Shown: piece by piece, positions 11,401-22,547 of the stretch
Layout of the letters: every line of letters starts with the position of its first letter
How positions within the stretch are numbered: position 1 is the first letter of the stretch
Assembly: GCF_032854445.1 (NCBI RefSeq)
Contig: NC_088300.1
Coordinates: forward strand, 75,011,005 to 75,075,004
Direction: 5' to 3'
DNA length: 64,000 nucleotides
Source: Liolophura sinensis
Lineage: Eukaryota; Mollusca; Polyplacophora; Chitonida; Chitonidae
Made by a program: the position numbers and the translations under genes
Notes under the pieces: generated by a model
Told to the model about the DNA's origin: nothing
Seen by the model: the letters and a program-made list of their open reading frames with translations, nothing else
Database searches by the model: none

Positions 11401-14400
11401 TATGATAATAAACGTTTGAATGAGACAACGAAGCTAGTATGGTATCTAAGATCAGAGATTTTCGGAACGAAATTCACGAGCTGTGCCGGACGCATTGACT
11501 GGTACCTTGCATACACATGCAAGCCACAGCGGCGAAAAACTTCCCTGGTCTTGTCTGTCATTATGTATTATTCTTTATAACTACACGTATATCAACAAAA
11601 CATATATTTCTGTCTCAAATATAGAATAAACAACAAAAAATCAACACAGCACAAATGTTAATTTTAAAGGCCTCTTCAAGGTAGTATTTGTGTTTTCAAG
11701 AGTATTCAAGACTTTGGTTGTTTTTTTATTCAAGGCTTTTCGAGGTTTTCACGGTAGGATGCGAACCTTGGCTTTCACTGTTACTGGACACCAACGCTCA
11801 GGAATGGCATTAGCACTTTGTACTTTATACAGGCAAGTTAAAATGTTGTACGCGTCATCAGAAATAAAAGCTTGTGAAATCAACGCATGTAACAACATGT
11901 ATTTGACTATATGGCAGTTGTAATCTCGAACACCTCTTTTTAGCCAATGTATATATAAGTGTAGCAGGAATACTGGGATTCTTTTTCCTCACGTGGCTAG
12001 ACCATCTAATGAACAACATACTCATATCTTCACTTTTCCAGAAGGCCGGTAAGAAAATGTGATATTCTACTTTCAATACTACTAATATCTGCCCCTTTAT
12101 CAAAAGACTTAAAATAGTTTTTTTAGTTGTTTCTTGCAAAATTTTTTTGGCAATACTGTACTTTGTACTTGACACAAAGTACAAAGATTATTCGGTCAAC
12201 ATAATTACCATTGAGTCGTAGACATTTTAATGCTTATACCAATAATACAAATATATACACATACAAAGATCCTTGACCTGCTGTATAAGGCTCATAATCC
12301 TCATGACACTAACCCTCTACTGGCTGGTTACCTTTTGTCCATGCTCCCAGCTGACCCACAAATCACCTCTGGTCAGGAAACAGGCCACGGAATGCCTGGC
12401 CAGGTGATGTATCCAGCCTTCCTTACGTAGCTGAGTCATGATAGCATCTATGAACGGATAGCCCGTCTTTGCCTGTGACAGAGTGAGTGAGTGAGTGAAT
12501 GACTGATGATAACTCAGGTGGTGTTTCCAGCCTTCCTTAGAGCTGAGTCACGATGCATCACCTCTACGGTCTATGAAAGGATAGCCTGTCTTAGCTTATG
12601 GCAGAGTGAGTGATACCGACTGAGGTGATGTAACCAGCCTTCCTCACAGAGCTGTCATGGCGTCTCTGAAGGAATACCGTCTTTAGTGAATTAGTGAGTG
12701 ATACTGACTGAGGTGATGTAACCAGCCTTCCTCACAGAGCTGTCATGGCGTCTCTGAAGGAATACCCCTGTCTTTAGTGAATTAGTGAGTGATACTGACT
12801 GAGGTGATGTAACCAGCCTTCCTCACAGAGCTGTCATGGCGTCTCTGAAGGAATACCCTGTCTTTAGTGAATTAGTGAGATACTGACTGAGGTAATGTAA
12901 CCAGCCTTCCTCACAGAGCTGTCATGGCGTCTCTGAAGGAATACCCTGTCTTTAGTGAATTAGTGAGTGATACTGACTGAGGTGATGTAACCAGCCTTCC
13001 TCACAGAGCTGTCATGGCGTCTCTGAAGGAATACCCCTGTCTTTAGTGAATTAGTGAGTGATACTGACTGAGGTGATGTAACCAGCCTTCCTCACAGAGC
13101 TGTCATGGCGTCTCTGAAGGAATACCCTGTCTTTAGTGAATTAGTGAGTGATACTGACTGAGGTGATGTAACCAGCCTTCCTCACAGAGCTGTCATGGCG
13201 TCTCTGAAGGAATACCCTGTCTTCAGTGAATTAGTGAGTGATACTGACTGAGGTGATGTAACCAGCCTTCCTCACAGAGCTGTCATGGCGTCTCTGAAGG
13301 AATACCCTGTCTTTAGTGAATTAGTGAGTGATACTGACTGAGGTGATGTAACCAGCCTTCCTCACAGAGCTGTCATGGCGTCTCTGAAGGAATACCCTGT
13401 CTTTAGTGAATTAGTGAGTGATACTGACTGAGGTGATGTAACCAGCCTTCCTCACAGAGCTGTCATGGCGTCTCTGAAGGAATACCCTGTCTTTAGTGAA
13501 TTAGTGAGTGATACTGACTGAGGTGATGTAACCAGCCTTCCTCACAGAGCTGTCATGGCGTCTCTGAAGGAATACCCTGTCTTTAGTGAATTAGTGAGTG
13601 ATACTGACTGAGGTGATGTAACCAGCCTTCCTCAGACAGCGGAGTCCTGGCGCCCTGTCTTTTAACCTATGAGTGGATCCTCACGGAAGGCATGATGGGG
13701 TCTATGAAGGGACAGCCTTTCTTAGCCTACGACAGAGCAAGCTCTGAAACACTTGGCAGAAATTTCAAGTTTACAACTTGTGTTTGATATTAAATTATTT
13801 CTTATAGATTGCATGTACAGAACATAGTGACGTGAAAAATATATGTAGCAGGACAAGTAGGTGTATATAGACAAGTGGAGGCATGATTTTAGAATTTTAG
13901 GACAGGATTTCTGGAGTTGAATATGAGTTGCTAATACATGTAATGAGTATTTGACTTGTGTCACCATGAAGACTTGATGCACATTACAATGCATCATTTC
14001 ACTTGTTCCACTATATTCCAATAATGGCCCTAACAGATACATTACACAGGGGGCATGACACAAGAATCTTGCATATCTGACATGTTTAGTTCTCAAAAAA
14101 TTTGCTTTTGTGTGTATTTATTTGTTTCATAGTTGCTTTAATATTATAAATGCCACTCAAGAATTTTTTTCAAGTTTCCGGTGTAAATGTCTCTGTGACT
14201 TTTATAACTGTTGATGACTGTTGAAGCAGGAATCACATGTATCTAAATACAGAACACTGATAAAAACTCACTCTAGTATGTTCTACGCCACTAGTCTAAC
14301 CGCATTTTATCAGCTGATCATGAGCATCTACTACATACAGCTACAAAAACTTGATATCAGTCCAAAATCATCGGTGAGTATGACACCGATGCAGTATGCT

Positions 14401-17400
14401 GACTTGACCTTCAAAATTGCATATAATGACTCACCTAAAAATTATCATTGGTTTGTTTGACTCTGTAGAGTAAAGTCTATCTGAAAGCCTGCTTACAGAA
14501 ATTACATCATGTTATATATATATAACCTGTGGTTGTGCTACCTGTTCCCATGCTGTGAGATACGCCTGGTTGTCATCCCAGGGTATCTGTCTGCAGATGG
14601 GGTTTCCCTCCATACAGTCAAAGTTAGGGGTCACGGCGCCTACCATCGTGAAGAACTCTCTCCATAACAACTGACCATGGAGAGACACGGGCGGACTGGT
14701 GTGCTGAATGTAAATACAAACACCTAAAATCTTTACATATTTATGCTTCTTTTTCAAAGATAATTTCTGAATAATTATTCAACATCACAAACTATGAACA
14801 GAAACAATTAATGATTGCTTGAGTATAAATTATAATTCATCTTAAATTTAAAAAAAGAACTTGTTTTCCCGGGAACAATTGCATCTATTGCATCTAGACC
14901 ACTCTAAACATGTATGTGCATACATGCCTCTACTCACCTTCCTGTTTTTGTAGACTTCCAGCAGCTTGAAGTAAAACGTCCGAGCAGACAAGCAACCAAA
15001 CTTTAAATATGGGCTCAGTACAGTAGTACTGGGAGACAATTTGTTTGGTTCTGTCTTGGGTTTCTCAAAGTTACAAATCCAGTTCTGTAACAAAATGATT
15101 GAAGAAAAGACAACAGTCTATATTACCACAAGTACTGTTAAGACTTCTAATCCTACATGTAGAAGAACTACTCAAAGACAAACACATACATGTACACGTG
15201 CAGAGAAAAGATGAGAAAAAGACAGACACATGCATGTGCACAGAGAAGCAGAGATGCACACATCATGTCCAGAGAAGAGCAGAAATACAAACAGACACAA
15301 GCATGAGCAGAGAAAAGCAGGGATACACGAAGACACATACACGTGCAGAGAGAAGCAGGGATGCAGAGAGATACATAAACATGCACAGAGAAGCTGAGAT
15401 ACAGACAGACACACATACATGTGCACATAAAAGCAGGGATACAGAGAGATACACATGTGCAGAGGGAGGCAGAGATACAGACAGACACACACAAGTGCAG
15501 ATAGAGGCAGAGATACAGAGAGAAACATACACGTGAAGAGAGGCATGGATACACACACATGCTTGCAGAGTAAAGCCGAGATGCAGAGAGACACATACAC
15601 ACACAGAGAGAAGCTGAGATACTCACAGACACATACACATACAGAGAAAAACAGGGGTAGAGAGAGATACATACATGTGCACACAGAAGCAGAGATACAG
15701 AGAGACACATGAACTTGCAGAGAGAAGCTGAGGTGCAGACACACACATACATGTACAAAGAGAAGTCGAGATGCAGACAGATGCATGCATGTACAGAGAA
15801 GCTGAGATACACACAGACACATACAGAGATAAGCAGCGATAGAGAGAGATACATACATGTGCACACAGAAGCAGATACAGAAATACACATTAACATGCAG
15901 AGATAAGCAGATACACACAGAAACATATAAGTACAAAGAGAAGCCAAGATACAGACAGACACATACAAGTGTAGAGAGAATTCGAGATACAGACAGACAT
16001 ACATGTACAGAGAGAAGCAAAGATACAGACACATACACGTGGAAGCAGAGATGAAGACATGTACCTTGAAATGTACCTGATGTTAATCTGCAGCCATCCA
16101 AGGATATCTATCGGATGTAACAACAATATCCATATCCATACGCTGGTACCTCTTGTATACAGAGAAACCATCTTACAGACACCTGTATATTTCATAGAAA
16201 AGTCTTCATATTTTCACACAAGTGCTGAGTGGGGCTATGCAGAGTAAGACTGACAGATAAAGGCCAACAATGCACCACCTTTATAGTACACATGTAGTTT
16301 TTTTTAAAGATTTATATACAGTTATCCTTAATATCCTTAATTAATTCATTAACTGGTGTGGAATGTCTATTCGTCTGAAATGTTTCCTCATAGTCAGGTG
16401 TCTTAGTTCCTCGGCTGTGATTTAAATACCAAATCACTGTTATGGTGACCTACCGTATTACTGAGGTTCCTCTCCATTCTGGCCAGGGCCTCTGTCTCTC
16501 CCCCGGGGTATAGGGCTGGGTACTCACAGGTCACCCCTAACTCCTCAAGAGAAGGCACCTCATACACTTTACCATCCTCCGGCACAGAAGAGCACTTACA
16601 CCCTGTAGTAACAATCAATGAATGATTAAAGTGCTACTTCAGTCCTAAGAGAAAACAGGCAGAAATAGTAAAATGATATAAAGGATACACTATGGAACAG
16701 AGCTAACACCAACTTTGCCTGATCACCTTTAGTTTGATCAGGTCAAGTGTGCATATATACCATGGATGATCTTCAGCCCCCCCCCCAAATCTTACCCTCA
16801 CCTCTTTTTTTTTCCATGAAAAATTCCAACATGGCAGATATTAGGCTTGAAGTTTCAACTTGTAAGATTGAAAAATTGCATTTATTTGACCAAAAAAGTT
16901 TTAGGATATATATAGGTAGACTTAGAAAGCTATTTTGTCCCATTATTCTAAAACATCTATATATGGGACTTACTACAGCGTTGCACAATTATGTATTGCC
17001 ATTTTGTTACATGCCAAGTGACTTTAAAAAACACTAAACATGCTATTGGTGTGTTTTAAACTAGGTCTGAGAGTTGATATGCTTCTTATGATGAAATTTG
17101 GTTAAATATGCTGTCTGTACAACAATAGCAAAAAAAATGTCACTTTTTGGAACAAGTCATGCCTGTAGGTACTTGTGGGAGTGGGTTAACAATTTTTACA
17201 TAACTTCAGTGCAGCTGAGGAGAGGTGATCATATTTTAGTTTCTAGTGACAACAAGTGTTGCATCTTAAGGAAAAACACAGTAAGTTTTCATTTCTGAAG
17301 AATTTTTAATAGAAAAGAAATTTAAACCACCTTCTCCACAAAACAACATACTCGAGATATGCAGAGTATCAACCTGGGTGGGCTCCTACATTCAGCCCTG

Positions 17401-20400
17401 CAATCTATGCACTCATGTCACCTGAAAGGCTTTACATCAGATCAGCTGCATACTCCTTACAGCCAGTACACTGCCACCAATAGACAAGCTTGACCTTTGG
17501 AGCATGTGAAACGCACGTAGACTTGTTGTGGATTAGCCTCATCAGTCGTCTCCGCCTGCAGAACTATTTAATCAGCATTCAACAATAAAATTGTTTTAGG
17601 GTTTAGTTAGAATCATGTTGTACATACTCTACATAAAGAGAATGCATGTGTATAAAGTATTGTTAGAAACAAAGGCTGAGAGTGATTGTTTATGTTTTCT
17701 GACATCACTTCCTGCCTCATCTTCCTGCCCAGTGACCTCGGCATTGTTAAAGATTTCTGTACAAAATATTCTATTGGTGGCAGTGATGTAAAGTGAAAAG
17801 TAGAGAGTGACGCATTCGCTGTAAGGAGAATGGATCAGCTGCATGACTAAGACAGGGGAGACAACTCCAGATAACCACTAATTGCTGTGGTGTTTCTTTT
17901 GACTTTTATTTATTATTTTGGATGTTAACCGAATTTCACATAGTTCACATGAAGTTCACATAAGACCATAGTAATTTACCATAAGCTTTGTTTTCTCTAT
18001 TACATTAAAGGAACTGTTCTAGTGACTAATTCTGACACAAACAAAACTAAATTTACTTTGTCTTCAGATTCTTGTGAGTAGAAACCATCAACCTTTGGCA
18101 AGCCATAGGCAAACTCTTCCACATGTGAAGTACAGATATGCACACCATATTGGTGGAAAACGGGTGGCCTTCAACAAATCTTAGACCGTAAGAAGTGAGA
18201 GCGGGGGGAATATGAAAATTCGCGACCTAAGGCCAGATCTAAACCTGTACCATTATTGGGAAAAAAACTTTGAAGCTGTATAAATTAATAAAACTTGTTC
18301 TGCAGCATTCTGCTTATTTTGATTAATGTAACTGTGATGTTGGAGTTACATGCTTATTAAGAAGCATAACACAGAAGGTTGGTTTAGCTACTACTCTGTA
18401 AGCATATGTTTGCTTAACATATGATTTGAGTCACACAAGTCAAGAATTTGTGAATGCTGGAGAATTTGAGCAGGAGTGTGGGAGAGAAGCTATACTGGAC
18501 TCACCTTTAAGTAGCTGTGTATTTAGACTGGTTACAGTGGCTGGGGGAGGCCCTAGTTTATTCAGGAGGACCTGAAAACCTTGGTATGTTAGAGGGACTT
18601 TCCCATTATTCTTACTAACCACTCTGAAACAAATGAACAAAATCTGTTACCTTTCGAAGTCAGTTACCAATTACAGGTAATCTACCAGTTACCTACTACA
18701 GGTAGTCTGCCAGTTACCTACTACAGGTAATCTACCACTTACCAACGACAGGTAATCTGCCAGTTACTAACTACAGGTAATCTACCAGTTACCTACTACA
18801 GGTAATCTGCCAGGTACCTACTAGCGGTAATCTACCACTTACCAACAACAGGTAATCTGCCAGTTACTAACTACAGGTAGTCTAACCAGTTACCTATTAC
18901 AGGTGTCTGCCAGTTACCTACTACAGGTAGTCTGCCAGTTACCTACTACAGGCAATCTACCAGTTACCTACCACATGCAGTCTGCCAGTTACCGACTAGA
19001 GGTAATCTACCAGTTACCAACAACAGGTAATCTGCCAGTTACTAACTACAGGTAATCTATCAGTTACCAACAACAGGTAATCTACCAGATCCATACATGT
19101 ATGAGTATGTCATGATTTCTCTGTCTGATACAGAATCATCACTGATTGGCTATTTCCCAACAAAACTGAATATTATATACTGTACATTTATGTGTTATGG
19201 AATGAAGTGTGATCATAATTAGAAACCCCAGATGTCTGATCTCCATTTTCAGCCAATCACCATTGATTTTCAATCATTTCAAATTCAAATCTTTCAAAAA
19301 ACATGTCACATGATTGGACTGTATTAGCTTGTTAAGTTAATTATATCTGTCAAATCCACTGAATTTGCAATACATCCCCCGATCCCCACCACCGTTATAT
19401 GATTGGTCCAGCTGAAGATTAATTCCACCAAAGAATAAGAATAAAATGAACACAAAACACATTTAGCTGAATTTCTTATAAAGGTAACTGAGTAGGGATA
19501 CATTGGGCTCACTTGTTTGTGTCGTACAAGGTGTGTGAGACTTTCTTGATCACCTCTACTTTATGGTGCGCTGCCAGGTTGTCAATTTCCTTATCTCGTT
19601 CGACAGCATACGGCTCTGTGTCTACTTCGTACGTCAACCTGGTGACTTTCCACTTCTTAAACAGTTCTGGGAAGACTTCTGATGGTTTGCCACGGACAAC
19701 ATGTAACCTACAGAACATGTAGAATAACACATTCATGTATACACCAAATGAGAGTAAAAGCAATTCCTCCCACCATAACATTGGGCGCCATTGCATCAGT
19801 GAAATATTATTGAATATGAGGTAAAGTACCAATTAAATATATAAATACTGAAAAACAGTGTAAGGGTAAACTTCATCTTCTGTTAAACTGAGAACCTGTG
19901 GATGGTCGTGGGTTTTCTCCAGGCTTTGACCCATTTCCTCCCATCATGATGCTGGCTGCCGTCATATAAGTAAAATATTCCTGAGTACAGCATAAAACAC
20001 CAATCAAATAAATAAATTAAACTGAGATGATCTTTCCCCTCAGGTTTTCAACCAATAATCAGGCTAAGGCAGACATATATTTGATCACACAAATTTATTT
20101 TTCATGGAAGTTCATTACAGGTGTTTTTAAAATAGCATTTTTGGGATTAATACCAAAAAACTAAATCTTATTCTGGCTACTATTCAGAGAAATTAACCTC
20201 AGGTTTAACTGTCGCAGGCTGTTATCGAGGTCTTGCAGACTTTCAACCAAAAAGCGCCATCTGTTGGCACCAACTCGCTGGTTTGACACAAACCAGGGAT
20301 CTAAGACAAACACAGGCCACAGCTCTTCACAGCCATCACAGGCTGCTAGCAGTGACGGGTTGTCATGGAGACGTAGACCTTTGCGAAACCAGTGTAGTGA

Positions 20401-20412
20401 TCGGTGTGACAT
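8284..20412 (-). CDS. (6-4) photolyase, complete ten-exon gene
   Basis: Coding exons (minus strand, 5' to 3'): 20412-20198, 19707-19513, 18623-18505, 16602-16454, 15084-14938, 14703-14542, 12472-12332, 10756-10605, 9582-9386, 8420-8284. All introns are GT-AG, all phases agree, and the total is 1614 nt, 537 residues. The enzyme repairs UV-induced (6-4) pyrimidine-pyrimidone photoproducts with FAD and blue light, normally in the nucleus. Order: antenna/DNA-photolyase domain (1 to about 130), linker, FAD-binding helical domain (about 225-490), Lys/Ser-rich tail (493-537). It is called (6-4) rather than cryptochrome because exon 8 encodes [20 protein letters not shown]; animal type II cryptochromes differ there. 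The His pair needed for (6-4) repair is present (H352, H356 in WIHHLARH), as are N390 beside flavin N5 and the Trp chain W317-W371-W394. The ATG at 20412-20410 opens a typical [20 protein letters not shown] start. The tail ends in a PIP-box match. Confidence 0.95.
8688..8905. mobile_element. SINE-C-type dispersed repeat fragment (intron 9)
   Basis: Contains ggcggtcaattttatgagta, a ccaccaacc..ttggacaagttactgatg block and a tggtagacatgtgg segment that recur at 18060-18215, 20975-21110 and 25425-25490. I treat these as diverged members of a third short dispersed family. Confidence 0.6.
9076..9130 (+). repeat. (GAGT)n microsatellite with short SINE-B end fragment
   Basis: Eight or so gagt units followed by gcttgggg, the arrangement at the tail end of the SINE-B copy at 6792-7139. 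It lies in photolyase intron 9. Confidence 0.7.
9386..9582 (-). CDS. (6-4) photolyase exon 9
   Basis: Acceptor ttttacag/gaagta, donor gcacag/gtgtgt. Encodes residues 427-492 ([20 protein letters not shown], then [15 protein letters not shown]), the end of the catalytic helical domain. Confidence 0.95.
10605..10756 (-). CDS. (6-4) photolyase exon 8
   Basis: Acceptor tttttag/gtcttt, donor cattag/gtaagt. Encodes residues 377-426 plus two bases of codon 427: the flavin site (N390, W394 in [10 protein letters not shown]) and the subfamily-diagnostic [19 protein letters not shown]. Confidence 0.95.
10983..11397. repeat. Tandem duplication of about 207 bp in photolyase intron 7
   Basis: Segments 10983-11190 and 11193-11397 are about 85-90 percent alike by eye; shared blocks include aaacctttttccaggtgagt, ttgacatttttcaag and accttttaat(c/t)atcgatac. 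A more diverged partial third copy may lie at 11640-11800. Confidence 0.8.
12332..12472 (-). CDS. (6-4) photolyase exon 7 (catalytic histidines)
   Basis: Acceptor gtcacag/gcaaag, donor caaaag/gtaacc; phase 0 at both ends. Encodes residues 330-376, including [20 protein letters not shown] and [21 protein letters not shown]352 and H356 are the repair histidines and W371 the middle Trp of the chain. The first half of this exon and its acceptor region are the source of the adjoining 90-bp array. Confidence 0.95.
12513..13740. repeat. 90-bp tandem array derived from photolyase exon 7 and its acceptor
   Basis: Eleven nearly identical units begin at 12633, 12721, 12812, 12900, 12990, 13081, 13171, 13261, 13351, 13441 and 13531 (spacing 88, 91, 88, 90, 91, then 90), followed by a partial one at 13621. 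More diverged copies lie at each end (12513-12603 and about 13680-13737). The unit aligns with + strand 12402-12510, which is the first ~70 nt of exon 7 plus its polypyrimidine region: shared blocks include aggtgatgta, ccagccttcct and a gtcttt end. Indels and a TGA remove the coding frame and the true acceptor AG in the homogeneous units. The whole array is in intron 6. Confidence 0.93.
14542..14703 (-). CDS. (6-4) photolyase exon 6
   Basis: Acceptor acattcag/cacacc, donor gaacag/gtagca; phase 0 at both ends. Encodes residues 276-329 ([20 protein letters not shown], then [13 protein letters not shown]). W317 corresponds to the outermost Trp of the electron-transfer chain. The 3' neighbour, intron 6, contains the 90-bp array. 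Confidence 0.94.
14938..15084 (-). CDS. (6-4) photolyase exon 5
   Basis: Acceptor gttacag/aactgg, donor ggaag/gtgagt; both ends phase 0. Encodes residues 227-275 with [18 protein letters not shown], the conserved flavin phosphate-contact segment of the photolyase/cryptochrome family. Confidence 0.94.
15165..16055. repeat. Degenerate CA/GA-rich array, about 36-bp units (intron 4)
   Basis: Roughly 25 imperfect units alternating agagaagcagagatacag and agacacatacatgtgca. Because stops are rare in the repeat, frames on the minus strand stay open for up to 309 codons of Cys/Leu/Ser/Val/Tyr-rich low-complexity peptide; these are not genes. Confidence 0.88.
16454..16602 (-). CDS. (6-4) photolyase exon 4
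   Basis: Acceptor ctacag/ggtgta, donor aatacg/gtaggt. Encodes residues 177-226 (linker with PSLEELGV, then [19 protein letters not shown]), matching the family's GGETEALxRLxRHL block. Confidence 0.92.
18060..18215. mobile_element. SINE-C-type dispersed repeat fragment (intron 3)
   Basis: Shares the caaccttt(g)gcaag, gatatgcacaccatattgg and gtggccttcaac blocks with 8688-8905 and 25425-25490. Orientation and limits are uncertain. Confidence 0.6.
18505..18623 (-). CDS. (6-4) photolyase exon 3
   Basis: Acceptor tttcag/agtggt, donor ttaaag/gtgagt. Encodes residues 137-176 ([18 protein letters not shown] and on), where family members carry a similar PLTYQ segment. A 25-bp tandem array starts less than 30 bp upstream of the acceptor. 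Confidence 0.92.
18650..19095. repeat. 25-bp minisatellite, about 17 copies (intron 2)
   Basis: Tandem units combining ccagttacctacta and caggtaatctg, with alternating variant units (ctacc/ctgcc; acctact/accaac). It fills the 3' end of intron 2 and stops less than 30 bp short of the exon 3 acceptor, so it may displace the normal branch-point region. Confidence 0.9.
19513..19707 (-). CDS. (6-4) photolyase exon 2
   Basis: Acceptor ctgtag/gttaca, donor aacaa/gtgagc. Encodes residues 72-136 ([19 protein letters not shown], then [17 protein letters not shown]), the middle of the antenna domain. The split codon 72 joins cleanly to exon 1 to give NLRLHVVRG. Confidence 0.93.
19764..19848 (+). mobile_element. 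SINE-A tail fragment (intron 1)
   Basis: Diverged copy of the 3' body and tail (cctcccaccataac, gtgaaatattattgaat, accaattaaatatataaat). Confidence 0.75.
19894..20016 (+). mobile_element. SINE-A copy, 5'-truncated, with 11-bp target-site duplication
   Basis: Starts at acctgtggatggtcgtggg and runs through the (aaat)n tail. Perfect direct repeats ttaaactgaga lie at 19883-19893 and 20017-20027. Inserted in photolyase intron 1, about 180 bp downstream of exon 1. Confidence 0.92.
20198..20412 (-). CDS. (6-4) photolyase exon 1
   Basis: Encodes residues 1-71 plus two bases of codon 72, including [16 protein letters not shown] and DPWF, the Rossmann-like start of the antenna domain. The donor reads ctgag/gttaat. 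Any 5' UTR exon upstream was not identified. Confidence 0.93.
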
Positions 20413-20607
20413 GATTGATGCTGGTGGAGCACTGTGTCGGTAGTTAAATCACACTGCTAACTTGTTAACCTGGGGATTATAAAACACAAAGAAGAATAGC
20501 AATTTATATGTGTATCAGGTTTATTATAACCGAGATACAAGATCAATACCGCCCATTATCAACACATCCTAGTAACAAAATCACTGCCATAAATTAACAG
20601 ATTAATA

Positions 20608-20869
20608 TTCATTTATTGATTGGTGTTTTACGCAGTACTCAGGAATATTTCACATATATAACTGCAGCCAGCATTATGGTGGGAGGAAGCCAGGCAGTGC
20701 CCGAGGGAAACTCACGACAAACTGCAGATTGCTGGCAGACCTTCCCATGGGCATCTGGAGAAGAAGTCAGCATTAAGTGGACCTGAACTCAAGTGCGACC
20801 GCATTGATGAGAGGCTCCTGGGACATTGCGCCATGCTGGGGCGCTAACCACCTCAGACACAGGCGCCCC
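20608..20869 (-). mobile_element. SINE-A copy, near full length
   Basis: Reverse-oriented, from the A-rich tail (gattggtgttttacgcagta) to a mutated tRNA-like head (ccacctcagacacaggcgcccc). Located 200 bp upstream of the photolyase start codon, so it may lie within the promoter region or 5' UTR intron. Confidence 0.9.
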
Positions 20870-20974
20870 TATGTCAGTTTAATAAATAAGCAACAAAATT
20901 ATATGCAGCACTAATGAAAACTACCTGTATGGACTGGGACCCGTTTTACAAAGCATGCAGTTATAGCTTTATAG

Positions 20975-21110
20975 TTGTTCTTATTTGATCACTGTTTAAT
21001 GCCATACTCAACAATTTTTTCACTTATGAATGTAACAGTGGTCAATTTTACGGATGGAGGAAACAAGAGTGCCTGGAGTAAACCCAATGACCATAGCCAA
21101 GAGATGGGGT
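20975..21110. mobile_element. SINE-C-type dispersed repeat fragment
   Basis: Contains ccatactcaacaatttttt, ggtcaattttacggatggag and gagtgcctggagtaaaccca, matching the start of the 8688-8905 element and diverged from SINE-A. Confidence 0.6.
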
Positions 21111-22016
21111 AGCCAACATTCTGCTGATCAATGGTTTTATTTATTGATTGTTCTTTACCTTGATCCATATCCATGTGTAAGATAATATAGTACCTGTACT
21201 CAGTTGGTACCTTTGGCCTACATGTAGCCCACTTAGCCAAGGAATCTTGGTTAACACGATTTTTGACGACCTCTTGTGCCAAGCTACAGAATGCCAGGAG
21301 GGCGAGCAATCTACAACTGGTTGTTCTCGCTAATACAATACTGTGGCCAATTCTACTCCGCACTGCCGTACACTGCTGTCAAATTAAATTAAACGTTGAG
21401 GTCTATTTTCAACGATAGCTACCTGCCTCAGGTAAATATCAGAAATTGTTGAAAATAGGTTTCAACGCTTCATAATTTAACTGAACTACCGTACAGTACA
21501 TTGGTAGCGGTACAGCGCTCGACATTGAGTGAGCCGCAAATTTAGGAGGACCAGGACGTCTTAAATGCTTCTCCACCATTGGACATAATACCACAGCAGT
21601 TTACAAATGGACACGTTTCGATAAATAAAAGAAAAACTGACCCGTCAATGCCTTTCTTCTTGCGTTTGGCAAAAAATGGCGTTTACGTAACCCAGCTGTT
21701 CGCAGTTGCCGCCATCATTTAACATATTTGTCTCCCCTCGATATTTACGTTGCTGTCGATTATTCCCCCTTGATCTCATTATTGCCTTTACCGTTAGCCG
21801 ATGTTTTGGTGGCTCCCTTTAACAAGTTATATGTATGATCGTGAACGAAAAAACAAAAACATGATTTGATTCTCGACATAAAAGTAAAAAAGTCTTGGAA
21901 GAGATTTCATTAATTATTGAGTTGACCGATTGGTTGCTGTGGCTATAGGGTTTGCCTATCATACCTTGAACGTTTGAAATACCGGTAACCTTAGGTATGT
22001 AGGTCTAAGGTCCTTA

Positions 22017-22345
22017 ATTTATTTATTTATTTATTTATTTATTTGGTGTTTTAGGCTGTACTCAAGAATATTTCACTCATAGGACGGCGGCCAGCATTAT
22101 GGTGGGAAGAAACCGGGCAGAGCCCGGGAGAAAACCAGGACCATCTACAGGTCGCTGAAGAAGCTGATGAGCTGCAGAACTCACAGGGACTGCATTTATG
22201 TGAGGCTCATGGGTCATTGCGCCGCGCTGGCACGCTAATCACCTCGGTCACTGTTTTCACTTATACGACGGAGGCCAGCATCATCATAGTGGGAGGAAAC
22301 CGGGCAGAGCCCACGACCATCACTAGATGATTGTAAATAAATAAA
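22017..22345 (-). mobile_element. SINE-A copy plus adjacent fragment
   Basis: A reverse-oriented copy occupies 22017-22250 with a long (ttta)n start, followed directly by a second, shorter piece (ttcacttatacgacggaggc, then gggaggaaaccgggcagagc) to 22345. Probably one insertion next to, or into, another. Confidence 0.85.
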
Positions 22346-22547
22346 TCATTATAACTGAAGCAGAATGATGGTATCACATATCAGCCTAATTTACACTGCC
22401 AACACTTGCAGGGGTCGAGATGGTCTGTTTATGTATCGGTGTGTTTACATACAGGCTGTTTTATGTGACAAAAATGTACGTTAAACATACAGTAGTTATC
22501 TCCCTTTTTCCACGCAGGGAAGACGCTTGAACTGGCCTCATCGGTAA

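Noticed and set aside
13722-14096. 124-codon minus-strand frame between photolyase exons 6 and 7
   Set aside because: It lies in intron 6, has no domain similarity and overlaps the edge of the exon-derived array.
15168-16101. Two long overlapping minus-strand frames (288 and 309 codons)
   Set aside because: They consist entirely of a degenerate CA/GA minisatellite translated in different phases, are within a defined photolyase intron and resemble no protein domain.
8284-20412. Calling the gene an animal type II cryptochrome (circadian repressor)
   Set aside because: Exon 8 has the [19 protein letters not shown] signature and the tail lacks a cryptochrome-type coiled coil; residues needed for (6-4) repair are intact.
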